This document shows, piece by piece, positions 17,944 through 27,022 of a stretch of DNA of 64,000 nt. Under the pieces are notes generated by a model. It ran no database searches. It was not told the origin of the DNA and worked only from the letters and a program-made list of their open reading frames with translations. Location of the stretch: NCBI RefSeq assembly GCF_913063105.1, contig NZ_CAJXYQ010000018.1, forward strand, positions 40,590 to 104,589, given 5' to 3'. The DNA comes from an uncultured Draconibacterium sp. (GTDB lineage Bacteria > Bacteroidota > Bacteroidia > Bacteroidales > Prolixibacteraceae). The translations under genes were made by a program, and so were the position numbers. The first letter of the stretch is position 1. Each line of letters starts with the position of its first letter.

Positions 17944-19002
17944 TTATTCGCCGCACGAAATATTATCGACATAGCGGGCGAGCGCTTCATTAGCCCCTTC
18001 AGGAACAGAGTTTTTAAGAAAATCAACTTGCTCAACAACCTTGTTAATCAATGCCAGGTTTTCTTCAAAAGTCAGTTTTTTAAGCGGCATACCATCAGCG
18101 ATTTCATCGCAAAGATTCAGGTACGCCTTTTCAGGTTTACAAGAAAAATCAAACCGGTTCATATTTACCTGTTGTACCCGTTTATTTTGTGTTGTTTTAT
18201 AGTTTATTTCACCCCTCGAGATATCGTAAACAATGCTCCACTGCGTACCTGGATTTTGCGCCACACTATCCAAAACTGAAAAGGCAAAGCGACATAGCTC
18301 TTGTTCGCCATCGTAATTTTCAATAAGCCTGGCCGCCCTTGCAAACCTCCCCGAAGAATTTATGGTCCAATTATTAAAATGTTTGGCCTCTTTATTCTCC
18401 TTGCTTTTTTTGTAGGCAAGCGAATGTTCGTAGGTGCAGTTGGCCAGCACCGGATGAGGTAGATTTGCCCCCTGGTGAACCGATAGTTCGCCATTCAAAT
18501 ATTCAATTGTTGCCACATTACCACTTGCATCAGCAACCAAAAAATGTAAGGGTGCAGTAGACATGTATGAAATACGAACCATTTTATCTGACTGAATAAC
18601 TTCATCAACCGTTTCACAAACATCAAGTTGGTATTGAACCCATTGCAATTCAGTAATTCCAAAACGTTCATCGCCGTCGGGGTATTGCGCCTCCTGCAGC
18701 CACATTTGCTCAATCACCAGTCCCTTTTCATTCATTCCTCCATAAGGAAACTCCCTACCTATCTGATTAAATGTAACGCTTCCGTATTTCGATTTCCAGG
18801 CAATTGCTTTCTCGGGAGGCCGGATAAAAGCTGTTTTTTCCACGCCGCGATAATTGAAATTCACATGGCCAATTCCTACAGGAAAATCAAAATTACGTCC
18901 GAATACAAGCTCGCCCTTACTATTATTCAATAAAAAAGTGGTGCAAGAAAAAGAATTTGCGAAAATAAATACGAAAACGACAGACAAACTTATTGCTTTC
19001 AT
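17944..19002 (-). CDS. Exported Ntn-hydrolase of the choloylglycine hydrolase / penicillin V acylase family
   Basis: 352 residues. A signal peptide of 19 residues ends directly before Cys20 (FSCTTFLL), so its removal would expose the N-terminal Cys that is the family's nucleophile. GRNFDFPVG, GMNEKGLVIEQMW and the later NW segment match linear amide C-N hydrolases. Substrates may be bile salts, penicillin V, N-acyl amino acids or acyl-homoserine lactones, and the sequence does not decide. ATG 19002 gives the clean signal peptide; a reading from 19077 would bury it. Confidence 0.85.
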   Translation of the reverse strand: MKAISLSVVFVFIFANSFSCTTFLLNNSKGELVFGRNFDFPVGIGHVNFNYRGVEKTAFIRPPEKAIAWKSKYGSVTFNQIGREFPYGGMNEKGLVIEQMWLQEAQYPDGDERFGITELQWVQYQLDVCETVDEVIQSDKMVRISYMSTAPLHFLVADASGNVATIEYLNGELSVHQGANLPHPVLANCTYEHSLAYKKSKENKEAKHFNNWTINSSGRFARAARLIENYDGEQELCRFAFSVLDSVAQNPGTQWSIVYDISRGEINYKTTQNKRVQQVNMNRFDFSCKPEKAYLNLCDEIADGMPLKKLTFEENLALINKVVEQVDFLKNSVPEGANEALARYVDNISCGE

Positions 19003-19126
19003 TTTGAATATTTTAGTTTTATATTTTTGCATTTGATTTGTCGTTTTAAATGCCAAATCATTACAACTTTCGCCCAAATCTTTTAATTCATTTCGTAATT
19101 TCGCAGCAAATTAAGTCTACAATAAA

Positions 19127-20122
19127 ATGAGATTACAAATTCTGTTTTTTATTATTCTTCTGTCTGTTCTTTCAGGTTGTAACTCGAGCAAGCAGAAATA
19201 TGTAGCCAACAATGGCATGATTTACGGCACTTATTACAGTGTGAAATACGAAAGTGCTAATGGTAGCGACCTGGGGCCAGAAATTGACCGGGAATTGAAA
19301 CGTTTATCGCGAATTTTTTCGCATTACGATAAAGAAGCTACCATCACAAAAATAAACAACAACACTGATATTATTCCCGAGCCGGAATTTATTGCCTGTT
19401 TTCAACGGGCAATGGAGATTTCGGAGCTTACCAACGGTGCTTTTGATATTACGGCTGCACCACTGATAAGTGCCTGGGGCTTTGGCCCGGAAGACAAGCA
19501 AAAAATGACTGCTGCCAAAGTTGATTCGCTTAAACAGTTCTGTGGGTATAACAAAGTAAAAATCAGCAGTAATAAAATTGTAAAAGATGTTCCGGAAATA
19601 ATGCTAAACATGAGTGCCATAGCCAAAGGATACACCTGCGATTTAATTGGCGATTTATTAAATAAGAAGGGCTGTGTAAATTATATGGTTGATATTGGAG
19701 GCGAAGTAGTTGCCAGCGGGGTAAACAGCAAAGGCAAAACCTGGACCATTGGCATACGCAAGCCCATTGAAAACCCGTTTAAAAACGAGTTAAATGCTGC
19801 CCTTCGACTGGAAAACAAGGCCATGGCCACTTCTGGCAATTACCTGAATTTTTACGAAGAAAATGGCAAAAAATATGCCCACACAATCGACCCAAAATCG
19901 GGTTATCCGGTACAGCACAGCTTGTTAAGTGCATCGGTAGTTGCCAACGATTGTATGTCGGCAGATGCCTTTGCTACCGCATTTATGGTGTTGGGAAAAG
20001 ATTTGGGTATTGAAATTGCACGGCAGGTTCCCGGCCTCGAAATTTATTTTATTTATGCCGACGAATCGGGTGAAAACCAAGTGTACATGTCGGAAGGCTT
20101 CAGCAGCTTATTGGTAAATTAA
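19127..20122 (+). CDS. apbE: FAD:protein FMN transferase lipoprotein
   Basis: 331 residues that attach FMN covalently to Thr of flavoproteins such as Nqr and Rnf subunits. A lipobox VLSGC at residue 18 anchors it outside the membrane. NMSAIAKGYTCDLI near 162, DIGGEVVASG near 188 and HTIDPKSGYPV near 256 are the Mg and FAD-binding motifs. No nqr or rnf genes lie in the window. Confidence 0.93.
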   Translation: MRLQILFFIILLSVLSGCNSSKQKYVANNGMIYGTYYSVKYESANGSDLGPEIDRELKRLSRIFSHYDKEATITKINNNTDIIPEPEFIACFQRAMEISELTNGAFDITAAPLISAWGFGPEDKQKMTAAKVDSLKQFCGYNKVKISSNKIVKDVPEIMLNMSAIAKGYTCDLIGDLLNKKGCVNYMVDIGGEVVASGVNSKGKTWTIGIRKPIENPFKNELNAALRLENKAMATSGNYLNFYEENGKKYAHTIDPKSGYPVQHSLLSASVVANDCMSADAFATAFMVLGKDLGIEIARQVPGLEIYFIYADESGENQVYMSEGFSSLLVN

Positions 20123-20133
20123 AAGCATAAAAA

Positions 20134-20154
20134 AAGCCGGTTACTTACCGGCTT
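20134..20154 (-). terminator. Terminator overlapping the stop codon of the small membrane protein
   Basis: AAGCCGGT (20134-20141), loop TACTT, ACCGGCTT (20147-20154). On the minus strand it is followed by seven T (20129-20135). The stop codon of the gene starting at 20389 lies inside the hairpin. Confidence 0.8.
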
Positions 20155-20389
20155 CTGTATCTGTTGCAAAACTTAGTTTTTTAAATGCTAATTCTTTGCG
20201 TGCTTTGCGTTGTGCCAATTTATCTTGTGTGGTGGCACAGTAAACGCCGTTTTTCTTTAAATGTTTATTCGCGCCTACGTGGGTATTCGGGAACTTTCCT
20301 CCTTTAAGAAAAACAATCCTGACTGCCATACCAAACAATCCTATGCCGAGCAAGGCAATTGCCAATAAAACCAATTTTAAAATTTCCAT
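20141..20389 (-). CDS. Small single-helix membrane protein with Cys
   Basis: 82 residues. A hydrophobic helix covers residues 4-28, followed by the basic segment KGGKFPNTHVGANKHLKKNGVYCATTQDK and a charged tail. Its shape, helix plus a short Cys-bearing tail, recalls the Nqr maturation protein NqrM, and it faces apbE tail to tail. The Cys pattern of NqrM is not present, so I do not assign that name. Uncharacterised. Confidence 0.7.
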   Translation of the reverse strand: MEILKLVLLAIALLGIGLFGMAVRIVFLKGGKFPNTHVGANKHLKKNGVYCATTQDKLAQRKARKELAFKKLSFATDTEAGK

Positions 20390-20555
20390 TTTCTTCTCTC
20401 TTTCAAAAAATTTTGAGCTGCAAAAATACAGTTTTCCAATTAATTAATCCCATATAAATAACCAATTTAGCGACAAAATGTTGTGGTTGGTCTAAAAGTT
20501 TACAGTGCTCGACGTTCGTTTTCGTAAATTCAGAAAAACAAAAAACAAAAAAGTT

Positions 20556-20915
20556 ATGCAAAAACACATTAATGTAGTTGCCACCTTGCAAATTGCGTAC
20601 AGCATTTTAGGCTTAATCCTCGCCTCAGTTTTCTTTGTTCTGTTTCACGTAATTGGCGATTTTGTTAACGAGCACGAAGCAGAATTTGTACTTTCAATTA
20701 TTGCCAATGTTGTGATGGTATTTGCCGCCATCGTAAGCCTGCCAGGCCTATTGGCCGGAATCGGACTGCTCAAAAGAAAAGAATGGGCACGTATTTTAAC
20801 CCTGGTCCTTTCAGTATTAAACTTATTTAGTTTTCCTATCGGGACAGGCATTGGTGTTTATTCCATATGGGCGTTAATTCAACCCGAAAATGTGGAAGCA
20901 TTTAAGCAGAAATAA
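20556..20915 (+). CDS. Hypothetical four-helix membrane protein
   Basis: 119 residues starting MQKHINVVATLQI. Four hydrophobic helices are visible, with RKEWAR between the third and fourth, and a short C-terminal tail ending AFKQK. Similar small proteins are common in Bacteroidota and uncharacterised. ATG 20556 gives a normal first helix; the reading from 20505 adds a basic stretch that looks non-coding. Confidence 0.75.
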   Translation: MQKHINVVATLQIAYSILGLILASVFFVLFHVIGDFVNEHEAEFVLSIIANVVMVFAAIVSLPGLLAGIGLLKRKEWARILTLVLSVLNLFSFPIGTGIGVYSIWALIQPENVEAFKQK

Positions 20916-21007
20916 AAATAACAGAACAAGATTTTACGAACTATTTGCTTCCCAAAAAGAAAATCATATTTCTTATTATTTTTACCTTCGTTCACAAAGT
21001 TAGAAAG

Positions 21008-21277
21008 ATGGTTCAATACGAAATAAAAGTTTCAGGAAGGGTGCAAGGCGTTGGCTTTAGGTTTTATACTTTACAACAAGCCAAATTACTAAATATAAAA
21101 GGCTGGGTGAGAAACACCCTCGATGGTGGAGTTTTAGTACTGGCGCAAGGCAACGAGGCTGCCATAAACACACTGCTTGACTATCTTTGGGTAGGGCCTC
21201 CCCTTTCGGAAGTAAAAAGCGTTAACAAAACCGAAGTAGATTTTATTGAAAATTACAAGGCCTTTGAAGTAAAATAA
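21008..21277 (+). CDS. acyP: Acylphosphatase
   Basis: 89 residues that hydrolyse acyl phosphates. The catalytic Arg is in GRVQGVGFRFYT, and the Asn is in KGWVRNTLDGGV, both at normal positions. A -7-like box TACCTTCG sits at 20982-20989, which supports ATG 21008 over an upstream reading. It stands 40 bases before the decarboxylase gene, and the two may share a transcript. Confidence 0.93.
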   Translation: MVQYEIKVSGRVQGVGFRFYTLQQAKLLNIKGWVRNTLDGGVLVLAQGNEAAINTLLDYLWVGPPLSEVKSVNKTEVDFIENYKAFEVK

Positions 21278-21316
21278 TAATCCCATCATTCTAATCGTCC
21301 AAATTAAAATAACAAA

Positions 21317-22759
21317 ATGGTGAAGAGCGAGAAATTTCACATGAGTACGGAACAGTTCCGTGAAGAAGGGAAAAAAATAATCGACTGGATTGCAGACTAT
21401 TACGAACAGATTGAAAACTATTCGGTAATGTCGCAATCGAAACCCGGCGAGCTATTAAATAAATTACCCAAGGCGGCACCCGCCAGTGGCGAACCATTTG
21501 ATGAAATTATACGCGATCTGGATGAAAAAATTATGCCCGGAATAACACATTGGCAATCGCCCAACTTCTTTGCATATTTTAACGCCAATACGTCGTTTCC
21601 TTCCATTTTAGGCGACCTTGTTTCATCTGGACTTGGAGTGCAGGGTATGCTTTGGGCAACAAGTCCGGCAGCAACAGAACTGGAAATCAGGGTGCTTGAC
21701 TGGCTGGCTGAAATGATGCAAATGCCGGCACAGTTTAAATCCACATCAACCGGAGGTGGTGTTATTCAGGACACCGCTTCTACCGCTGCACTTACGGCCA
21801 TTATTGCAGCACGCGAGCGGGCCACAAACTTTGCATCCAATATAAATGGACTGAAAGAAAAATTGGTAGCATACGTTTCAACACAAACGCATTCTTCAGT
21901 TGAGAAAGGCATAAAAATAGCCGGCATTGGCAAACACAATCTTCGACTGATTGATGTTGACAAAAATTTTGCCATGCAAGCGCATCTCCTCCACCAACAA
22001 ATTAAGGAGGATAAAGCCAACGGACTGGTGCCGTTTTTTGTTTGTGGTTCAATTGGTACCACTTCGTCAACTGCAGTTGACCCACTTCCGGAAATCGGAC
22101 AGATTTGCAAGAAAGAGAAATGCTGGTTTCACGTTGATGCTGCCTCGTTGGGAACGGCAATGCTTTGCCCCGAATTCAGACACCTGGCTATTGGCGTTGA
22201 ACTGGCAGATAGTTACAGTTTTAATCCGCACAAATGGATGTTTACCAATTTTGATTGTAATGTTTTTTGGGTAGCCAACCGACAAGAACTCATCAATACC
22301 TTCTCCATTTTACCGGAATATCTGCGAAACAAAGCCACCGAAACCGGTGAAGTTTTTGATTACCGCGACTGGCACATTCAACTGGGCAGGCGTTTTAGGT
22401 CCTTAAAACTATGGTTTGTTATCAGGCATTACGGAATCGAGGGGCTTCAGCAGCTTATTCGCGAACACGTGCGCCTGGCCCGAGAATTTGAAAAGTGGGT
22501 AGATGAATCGGATGACTTTGAAGTTGTTGTTAAGCCTGTAATGAACCTGGTTTGTTTTAAGCACAAGGCCGGCGATGCGTTTAATATGCTTTTAATGAAC
22601 ACGATAAACGACAGTGGTAAGATTTATTTTACCCATACAAAACTTAACGACCAGCTTGTTTTACGCATGAACTTTGGGCAAACCCACATGGAGGAAAAAC
22701 ATGTAAAAAATGCGTGGGAGTTAATTCTAACTACCGCAAAAACGCTGAGTGCGAAGTAA
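21317..22759 (+). CDS. Pyridoxal-phosphate aromatic amino acid decarboxylase family protein
   Basis: 480 residues of the group II decarboxylase family. HWQSPNFFAYFNANTSFPS and MLWATSPAATELEIRVLDWL in the N-terminal third and SFNPHKWMFTNFDC, with the PLP Lys near residue 306, are those of aromatic-L-amino-acid decarboxylases. Likely substrates are tryptophan, tyrosine, phenylalanine or DOPA, giving tryptamine-type amines. No transporter is adjacent. A second in-frame ATG eight residues in is possible. Confidence 0.88.
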   Translation: MVKSEKFHMSTEQFREEGKKIIDWIADYYEQIENYSVMSQSKPGELLNKLPKAAPASGEPFDEIIRDLDEKIMPGITHWQSPNFFAYFNANTSFPSILGDLVSSGLGVQGMLWATSPAATELEIRVLDWLAEMMQMPAQFKSTSTGGGVIQDTASTAALTAIIAARERATNFASNINGLKEKLVAYVSTQTHSSVEKGIKIAGIGKHNLRLIDVDKNFAMQAHLLHQQIKEDKANGLVPFFVCGSIGTTSSTAVDPLPEIGQICKKEKCWFHVDAASLGTAMLCPEFRHLAIGVELADSYSFNPHKWMFTNFDCNVFWVANRQELINTFSILPEYLRNKATETGEVFDYRDWHIQLGRRFRSLKLWFVIRHYGIEGLQQLIREHVRLAREFEKWVDESDDFEVVVKPVMNLVCFKHKAGDAFNMLLMNTINDSGKIYFTHTKLNDQLVLRMNFGQTHMEEKHVKNAWELILTTAKTLSAK

Positions 22760-22792
22760 AAAAAATTCGTTTTACCACAAAAGCTAACACAA

Positions 22793-23455
22793 TCAGGATG
22801 CCGCCTGTGCGCCCGATTTAACTTCCTTTTTATAAAACTTACAAACATCAGTTAAACCGCATTTACTGCATTTTGGTTTGCGGGCCAGGCAGGTATATCG
22901 TCCATGTAAAATAAGCCAATGATGGGCTTTAGGCACCAATTCTTCCGGAATGTATTTCATTAATTGCTGCTCGGTAGCCAGTGGTGTTTTTGCGTTGGTA
23001 CTTAAACCAATACGGGCTGCCACTCTAAAAACATGGGTATCAACCGCCAAAGCTGGTTTATTATAAACCACAGAGGCAATCACATTGGCAGTTTTTCGGC
23101 CAACACCGGGTAATTTTTGTAAATCGTCAACATCGCTTGGCACCTCTCCATTAAACAATTCTAGCAACTTGTTGGCCATACCCACCAGGTGTTTTGCCTT
23201 GTTATTCGGATAAGAACAGCTCCTAATATAATCAAACACCTCGGCAGGTTCAACTTCTGCCATTTTTTGTGGCGTAGGAAAGCGCTTTAACAAGTCTGGA
23301 GTAATCTGGTTTACGCGCTTATCGGTACATTGTGCCGATAAGATTACAGCAACAATTAATTCAAACGGATTACCATAGTCCAGTTCTGTTTCAGCAATTG
23401 GCATGGTCGTTTCAAAATAATCGATAATATATGCAAAGAGTTCTTTCTTTCTCAT
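22793..23455 (-). CDS. nth: Endonuclease III
   Basis: 220-residue DNA glycosylase/lyase for oxidised pyrimidines. LPGVGRKTANV holds the helix-hairpin-helix and the catalytic Lys121. Asp139 in AVDTHVFRVAARIGL is the second catalytic residue. The C-terminal Cys pattern C-x6-C-x2-C-x5-C binds a [4Fe-4S] cluster. ATG 23455 is chosen over 23488 because MRKKELFAYI is where family similarity begins. Confidence 0.95.
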   Translation of the reverse strand: MRKKELFAYIIDYFETTMPIAETELDYGNPFELIVAVILSAQCTDKRVNQITPDLLKRFPTPQKMAEVEPAEVFDYIRSCSYPNNKAKHLVGMANKLLELFNGEVPSDVDDLQKLPGVGRKTANVIASVVYNKPALAVDTHVFRVAARIGLSTNAKTPLATEQQLMKYIPEELVPKAHHWLILHGRYTCLARKPKCSKCGLTDVCKFYKKEVKSGAQAAS

Positions 23456-23642
23456 TATTCCATCGGTATAAAATTTACTATTTCCCATCGTAACAGATGG
23501 AATTCACCATGAATTTTAATCATTCTAGTTTATGTAGTTTAGAACACTAATAATCTTGGTTGTTTCATTTTTTTCAAAAATAATCGATTTTTTTTCATCG
23601 CAGGTGTAACAAAAACGATAATATTCTGTCTTATTAAAACAA

Positions 23643-23733
23643 TAGCTTAGGTATCATTTCTTCCCCTTTTATAGAAATGATTTTAAGTATTAATTAAACA
23701 GACGTATAAAAGCCGGTGGAGACCGGCTTTTTC
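23643..23733 (+). ncRNA. Candidate small RNA ending at an orphan terminator
   Basis: Two hairpins in tandem: a perfect 9-bp stem with a CU-rich 11-base loop (23653-23681), then the terminator at 23708-23731. No coding gene on this strand leads into it. A weak -7-like box TAGCTTAG starts at 23643, so the 5' end is not fixed. Function unknown. Confidence 0.35.
23708..23731 (+). terminator. Orphan rho-independent terminator
   Basis: AAAAGCCGGT, loop GGAG, ACCGGCTTTT followed by TCTTTT. It is a strong bidirectional-looking hairpin placed between two divergent genes. Confidence 0.8.
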
Positions 23734-23850
23734 TTTTGGCAGGTTATTAAATTATAATGGTGAATAAAAAATAAGACGAAATTAAGCCATCACCTGCAAA
23801 TCAATCAGATAAATCTTATTTTTGTTTCAAATTGTGAAGGAGATTACGTT

Positions 23851-25116
23851 TTGAGAAGAAGAATTTACGTTGCTGTTGTTATTGTTGGGGTGGCTGTTTT
23901 AGCACTGAAATTACAGTCTTTTGTTAGTGCAAAAAAAACAAAAGACAAGGAAACACAGGCTGTTACAAAAAAAGAAACAGAATACAATCCTCTTGTTGAG
24001 ATTGAAAATACCCTGGCTCAATTCGACAGTATTCTTGAACAAAATTTAAAACAATCAGGTACCGTTGGTGCTGCTGCAGTGGTAACCTACAAAGGTAAAG
24101 TTGCCCTGGTAAAATGTTTTGGAGTGCGAAAAGCTGGCGAAAAAGCTCCGGTTAATGCCAACACGGTTTTTCGTCTTGCATCGGTATCAAAATCGGTAAC
24201 CGGTGTACTCGCAGGAATTCTGGATGATGAGAATATTATAAAACTCGACGATAAAGTAGTTGATTACATTCCTGGTTTTGAATTGAAAGATAAAGAATGT
24301 ACCGACCAACTCAAGGTGCGACATCTGCTCAGCCATACCTCCGGTCTTATTCCGCATGCCTACGACCTGATGGTGGAAGACAAGGTACCTCTTGAAAAGA
24401 TAATTGAACGCTTGAATCAGGTTGATATTACTGCTCCTCCCGGAGAACTTTACGGGTACCAAAATGTGGTTTACAGTATTTACGACCCGATTACAAAAGC
24501 CAAGACTCAAAAAAGCTTCGAATCAGTAATGAAAGAAAAAGTTTTTTCTCCGTTTGGCATGACTGATGCTTCAATGAACTTTGAGGCCTTTAAAAACAAC
24601 AAAAACAAGGCCTTCCCCCATTATAACCAGGGGCACAACCGCTACAAACCCATGCGGCTTAACGACAGGTATTACAGCACAGCTCCGGCTGCCGGAGTTA
24701 ATGCCAGTATTAACGATATGGCCAATTTTCTGGCTACTTTAACTGACGACAACTCTGAAGTTTTTAATGCCAGTGCCCGGCAAACAGTTTTTACACCGCA
24801 GGTAAACTCTCCATTAAAACGAACTTATTTCAGAAGCTGGGGACGCGAGGTAAAATCGAAGCGTTACTCGCTGGGCTGGCGAATTATTGACTACAAAGGA
24901 CGCGAAGTAGCCTACCACGGTGGTTACGTTTTGGGGTATAAAGCCGAAATTGCCCTGTGCGACGAAGAAGACATTGGTATTGCCATTTTGAGCAACTCGC
25001 CAAACAGTGCTACCGCCAAAAATATTCCAACTTTCTTAAGTTTATTATTCGATTACAAAGACAGCGTAGCACTTAAAGAAAAAAAAGATAACGCTGCCTC
25101 TGAAAACAAGTCGTAA
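23851..25116 (+). CDS. Serine hydrolase of the beta-lactamase / penicillin-binding protein family
   Basis: 421 residues with an N-terminal membrane anchor or signal (residues 5-22) and a class C-like hydrolase domain. Ser111-x-x-Lys114 (LASVSKSV), YQN near residue 203 and HGG near 356 make the three catalytic motifs. These proteins act on peptidoglycan peptides or esters more often than on antibiotics. The start is a TTG at 23851 with GAAGGAG eight bases before it, a strong ribosome site rarely seen in this phylum. Confidence 0.85.
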   Translation: MRRRIYVAVVIVGVAVLALKLQSFVSAKKTKDKETQAVTKKETEYNPLVEIENTLAQFDSILEQNLKQSGTVGAAAVVTYKGKVALVKCFGVRKAGEKAPVNANTVFRLASVSKSVTGVLAGILDDENIIKLDDKVVDYIPGFELKDKECTDQLKVRHLLSHTSGLIPHAYDLMVEDKVPLEKIIERLNQVDITAPPGELYGYQNVVYSIYDPITKAKTQKSFESVMKEKVFSPFGMTDASMNFEAFKNNKNKAFPHYNQGHNRYKPMRLNDRYYSTAPAAGVNASINDMANFLATLTDDNSEVFNASARQTVFTPQVNSPLKRTYFRSWGREVKSKRYSLGWRIIDYKGREVAYHGGYVLGYKAEIALCDEEDIGIAILSNSPNSATAKNIPTFLSLLFDYKDSVALKEKKDNAASENKS

Positions 25117-25119
25117 AAC

Positions 25120-27009
25120 ATGAAGCCATTTATACAAGCTGAAAACCTCTCGAAACGCTGGGGGGAACTCATGCTATTTGAAAATATTTCCTTTACCGTT
25201 TTTGAAGGTGCCAAAGTGGCCTTAATTGCAAAAAACGGAACCGGAAAATCAAGCTTGCTTGACTTACTGGCCGGAAAAGAAACACCTGACGAAGGGGCAA
25301 TAACGCTCACCAACGATATAAAAATGGGATACTTTGAACAAATCCCTAATTTAAACCCGGCCAATACCGTTATTGAAGAAATTTTTGAAAGCGATAACGA
25401 AAAAATAAAAACGGTAAAAGCTTTTGAGCTGGCAGTAACAAAAAACAATCAAGAAGAAATTACTGCTATTTCGGCAAAAATGGACGAGCTCAATGCCTGG
25501 GGCATCGAGGTAGAAATTAAACAGATACTAAGCCAGTTAAAAATTAATTTTCTGGAACAAAAAGTAGCCGAACTCTCCGGTGGACAACAAAAACGACTGG
25601 CGCTGGCCAAGGTGCTTATCAACCAACCCGATTTATTAATTCTTGATGAACCCACCAACCACCTTGATCTGGAAATGATTGAATGGCTTGAAGCCTATCT
25701 TGAAAAAACGAAAGCCACTCTTTTAATGGTTACGCACGATCGCTATTTTCTCGACCGTGTGTGCAACGAGATTATTGAAATGGAAGACAACCAAATCTAT
25801 CGTTATCAGGGTAACTATTCCTATTTTCTTGAAAAACGTGATGAGCGGATAGCCATGCAGAAGGCCAGCATTACCAAGGCTAAAAACCTTTTACGCACCG
25901 AAATAGAATGGATGCGCCGCATGCCAAAAGCGAGAAGTCATAAAGCAAAATACCGTGTTGATTCGTTTTACGACCTCAAAGACAAAGCTTCGCAGCAGGT
26001 ACGAAACGACAAAGTTGAAATGAATGTAAAATCAGCTCGTCTGGGGAAGAAAATTGTTGAGTTGGATAAAGTATCCAAATCATTTCCCGGCGTGAAACTC
26101 ATCGAAGATTTTACATACAAATTTCAACGTTTTGAGAAAGTAGGTATTGTGGGTAAAAACGGAACCGGAAAATCAACATTTCTGAATCTTTTAACGAAAG
26201 CACTTTCGCCCGATTCCGGCTCGATTGACATTGGCCAAACCATAAAATTTGGCTATTACCGACAGGAAGGAATCAATTTTGATCCGCAGGAAAAAGTAAT
26301 TGAAGCCGTTCAGAAAATAGCAGAGTATATTTATTTTGAGGACGGCACAAAAATGAGCGCCACGCAAATGCTGACACGCTTTTTGTTTCCGCCCGAAACC
26401 CAATACAACTATATTGAAAAGCTTAGTGGTGGCGAGCAACGGCGTTTATACCTTTGCACAGTTTTAATGCAGAATCCTAATTTTCTGATTCTTGACGAAC
26501 CAACCAACGACCTTGATATTATGACCCTTAACGTATTGGAAGAATACTTGCAATCGTTTGCCGGCTGCGTGGTTGTGGTGTCTCACGATCGTTTTTTTAT
26601 GGATAAAATTGTTGACCATCTATTTGTTTTTGAAGGAGACGGAAAAGTTGCTGATTTTCCGGGAAACTACACCGTGTACCGCAACAAGGTAGAAGAAGAA
26701 GAGCAACAAAAAGCACGATTGGAGGCAAAAATAAAAGCTGAAACAAAGGTTACTGCACAAAATACGTCAAAAGCTCCAGGAAAAAATCCAGGAAAAAGGA
26801 AATTATCGTTTAACGAAAAACGGGAATTTGAGCAATTGGAAAACGAGATTCCGGAAATGGAGGAAAAAATAACAAAACTGGAAGCAGAACTAAATTCAGG
26901 AAACCTTAACCACGATGAATTGTATGATAAGTCGATGGAGTTGGAGCAAATAAAATCGCAACTCGATGAAAAAGAGTTACGATGGTTAGAATTAAGTGAA
27001 TTGGGGTAA
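25120..27009 (+). CDS. uup: ABC-F ATPase (Uup-like)
   Basis: 629-residue soluble ATPase with two ABC domains and no membrane part. Walker A motifs are AKNGTGKSS near residue 40 and GKNGTGKST near 346, signature motifs LSGGQQKR and LSGGEQRR, Walker B ILDEPTNHLD and ILDEPTNDLD. A charged linker with WMRRMPKARSHKAK joins the domains, and a coiled-coil tail (about 560-629) is typical of Uup. Such proteins act at the ribosome or on branched DNA. It starts three bases after the serine hydrolase gene. Confidence 0.92.
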   Translation: MKPFIQAENLSKRWGELMLFENISFTVFEGAKVALIAKNGTGKSSLLDLLAGKETPDEGAITLTNDIKMGYFEQIPNLNPANTVIEEIFESDNEKIKTVKAFELAVTKNNQEEITAISAKMDELNAWGIEVEIKQILSQLKINFLEQKVAELSGGQQKRLALAKVLINQPDLLILDEPTNHLDLEMIEWLEAYLEKTKATLLMVTHDRYFLDRVCNEIIEMEDNQIYRYQGNYSYFLEKRDERIAMQKASITKAKNLLRTEIEWMRRMPKARSHKAKYRVDSFYDLKDKASQQVRNDKVEMNVKSARLGKKIVELDKVSKSFPGVKLIEDFTYKFQRFEKVGIVGKNGTGKSTFLNLLTKALSPDSGSIDIGQTIKFGYYRQEGINFDPQEKVIEAVQKIAEYIYFEDGTKMSATQMLTRFLFPPETQYNYIEKLSGGEQRRLYLCTVLMQNPNFLILDEPTNDLDIMTLNVLEEYLQSFAGCVVVVSHDRFFMDKIVDHLFVFEGDGKVADFPGNYTVYRNKVEEEEQQKARLEAKIKAETKVTAQNTSKAPGKNPGKRKLSFNEKREFEQLENEIPEMEEKITKLEAELNSGNLNHDELYDKSMELEQIKSQLDEKELRWLELSELG

Positions 27010-27022
27010 CAAGCTTTAGCGT

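Larger units (their letters stand above)
23456..23850. other. Divergent intergenic region holding a possible small RNA
   Basis: 395 bases between nth (leftward) and a serine hydrolase gene (rightward). No gene is visible. Near the middle lie a hairpin, ATCATTTCT (23653-23661) with AGAAATGAT (23673-23681), and a terminator at 23708-23731 that belongs to neither flanking gene. Confidence 0.5.

Noticed and set aside
17944..19002. Bile salt hydrolase as a firm call
   Set aside because: The Ntn fold and N-terminal Cys are clear, but nothing in the sequence distinguishes bile salts from other amides.
20141..20389. NqrM
   Set aside because: Size and single helix are similar, but the Cys-rich pattern of NqrM is missing.
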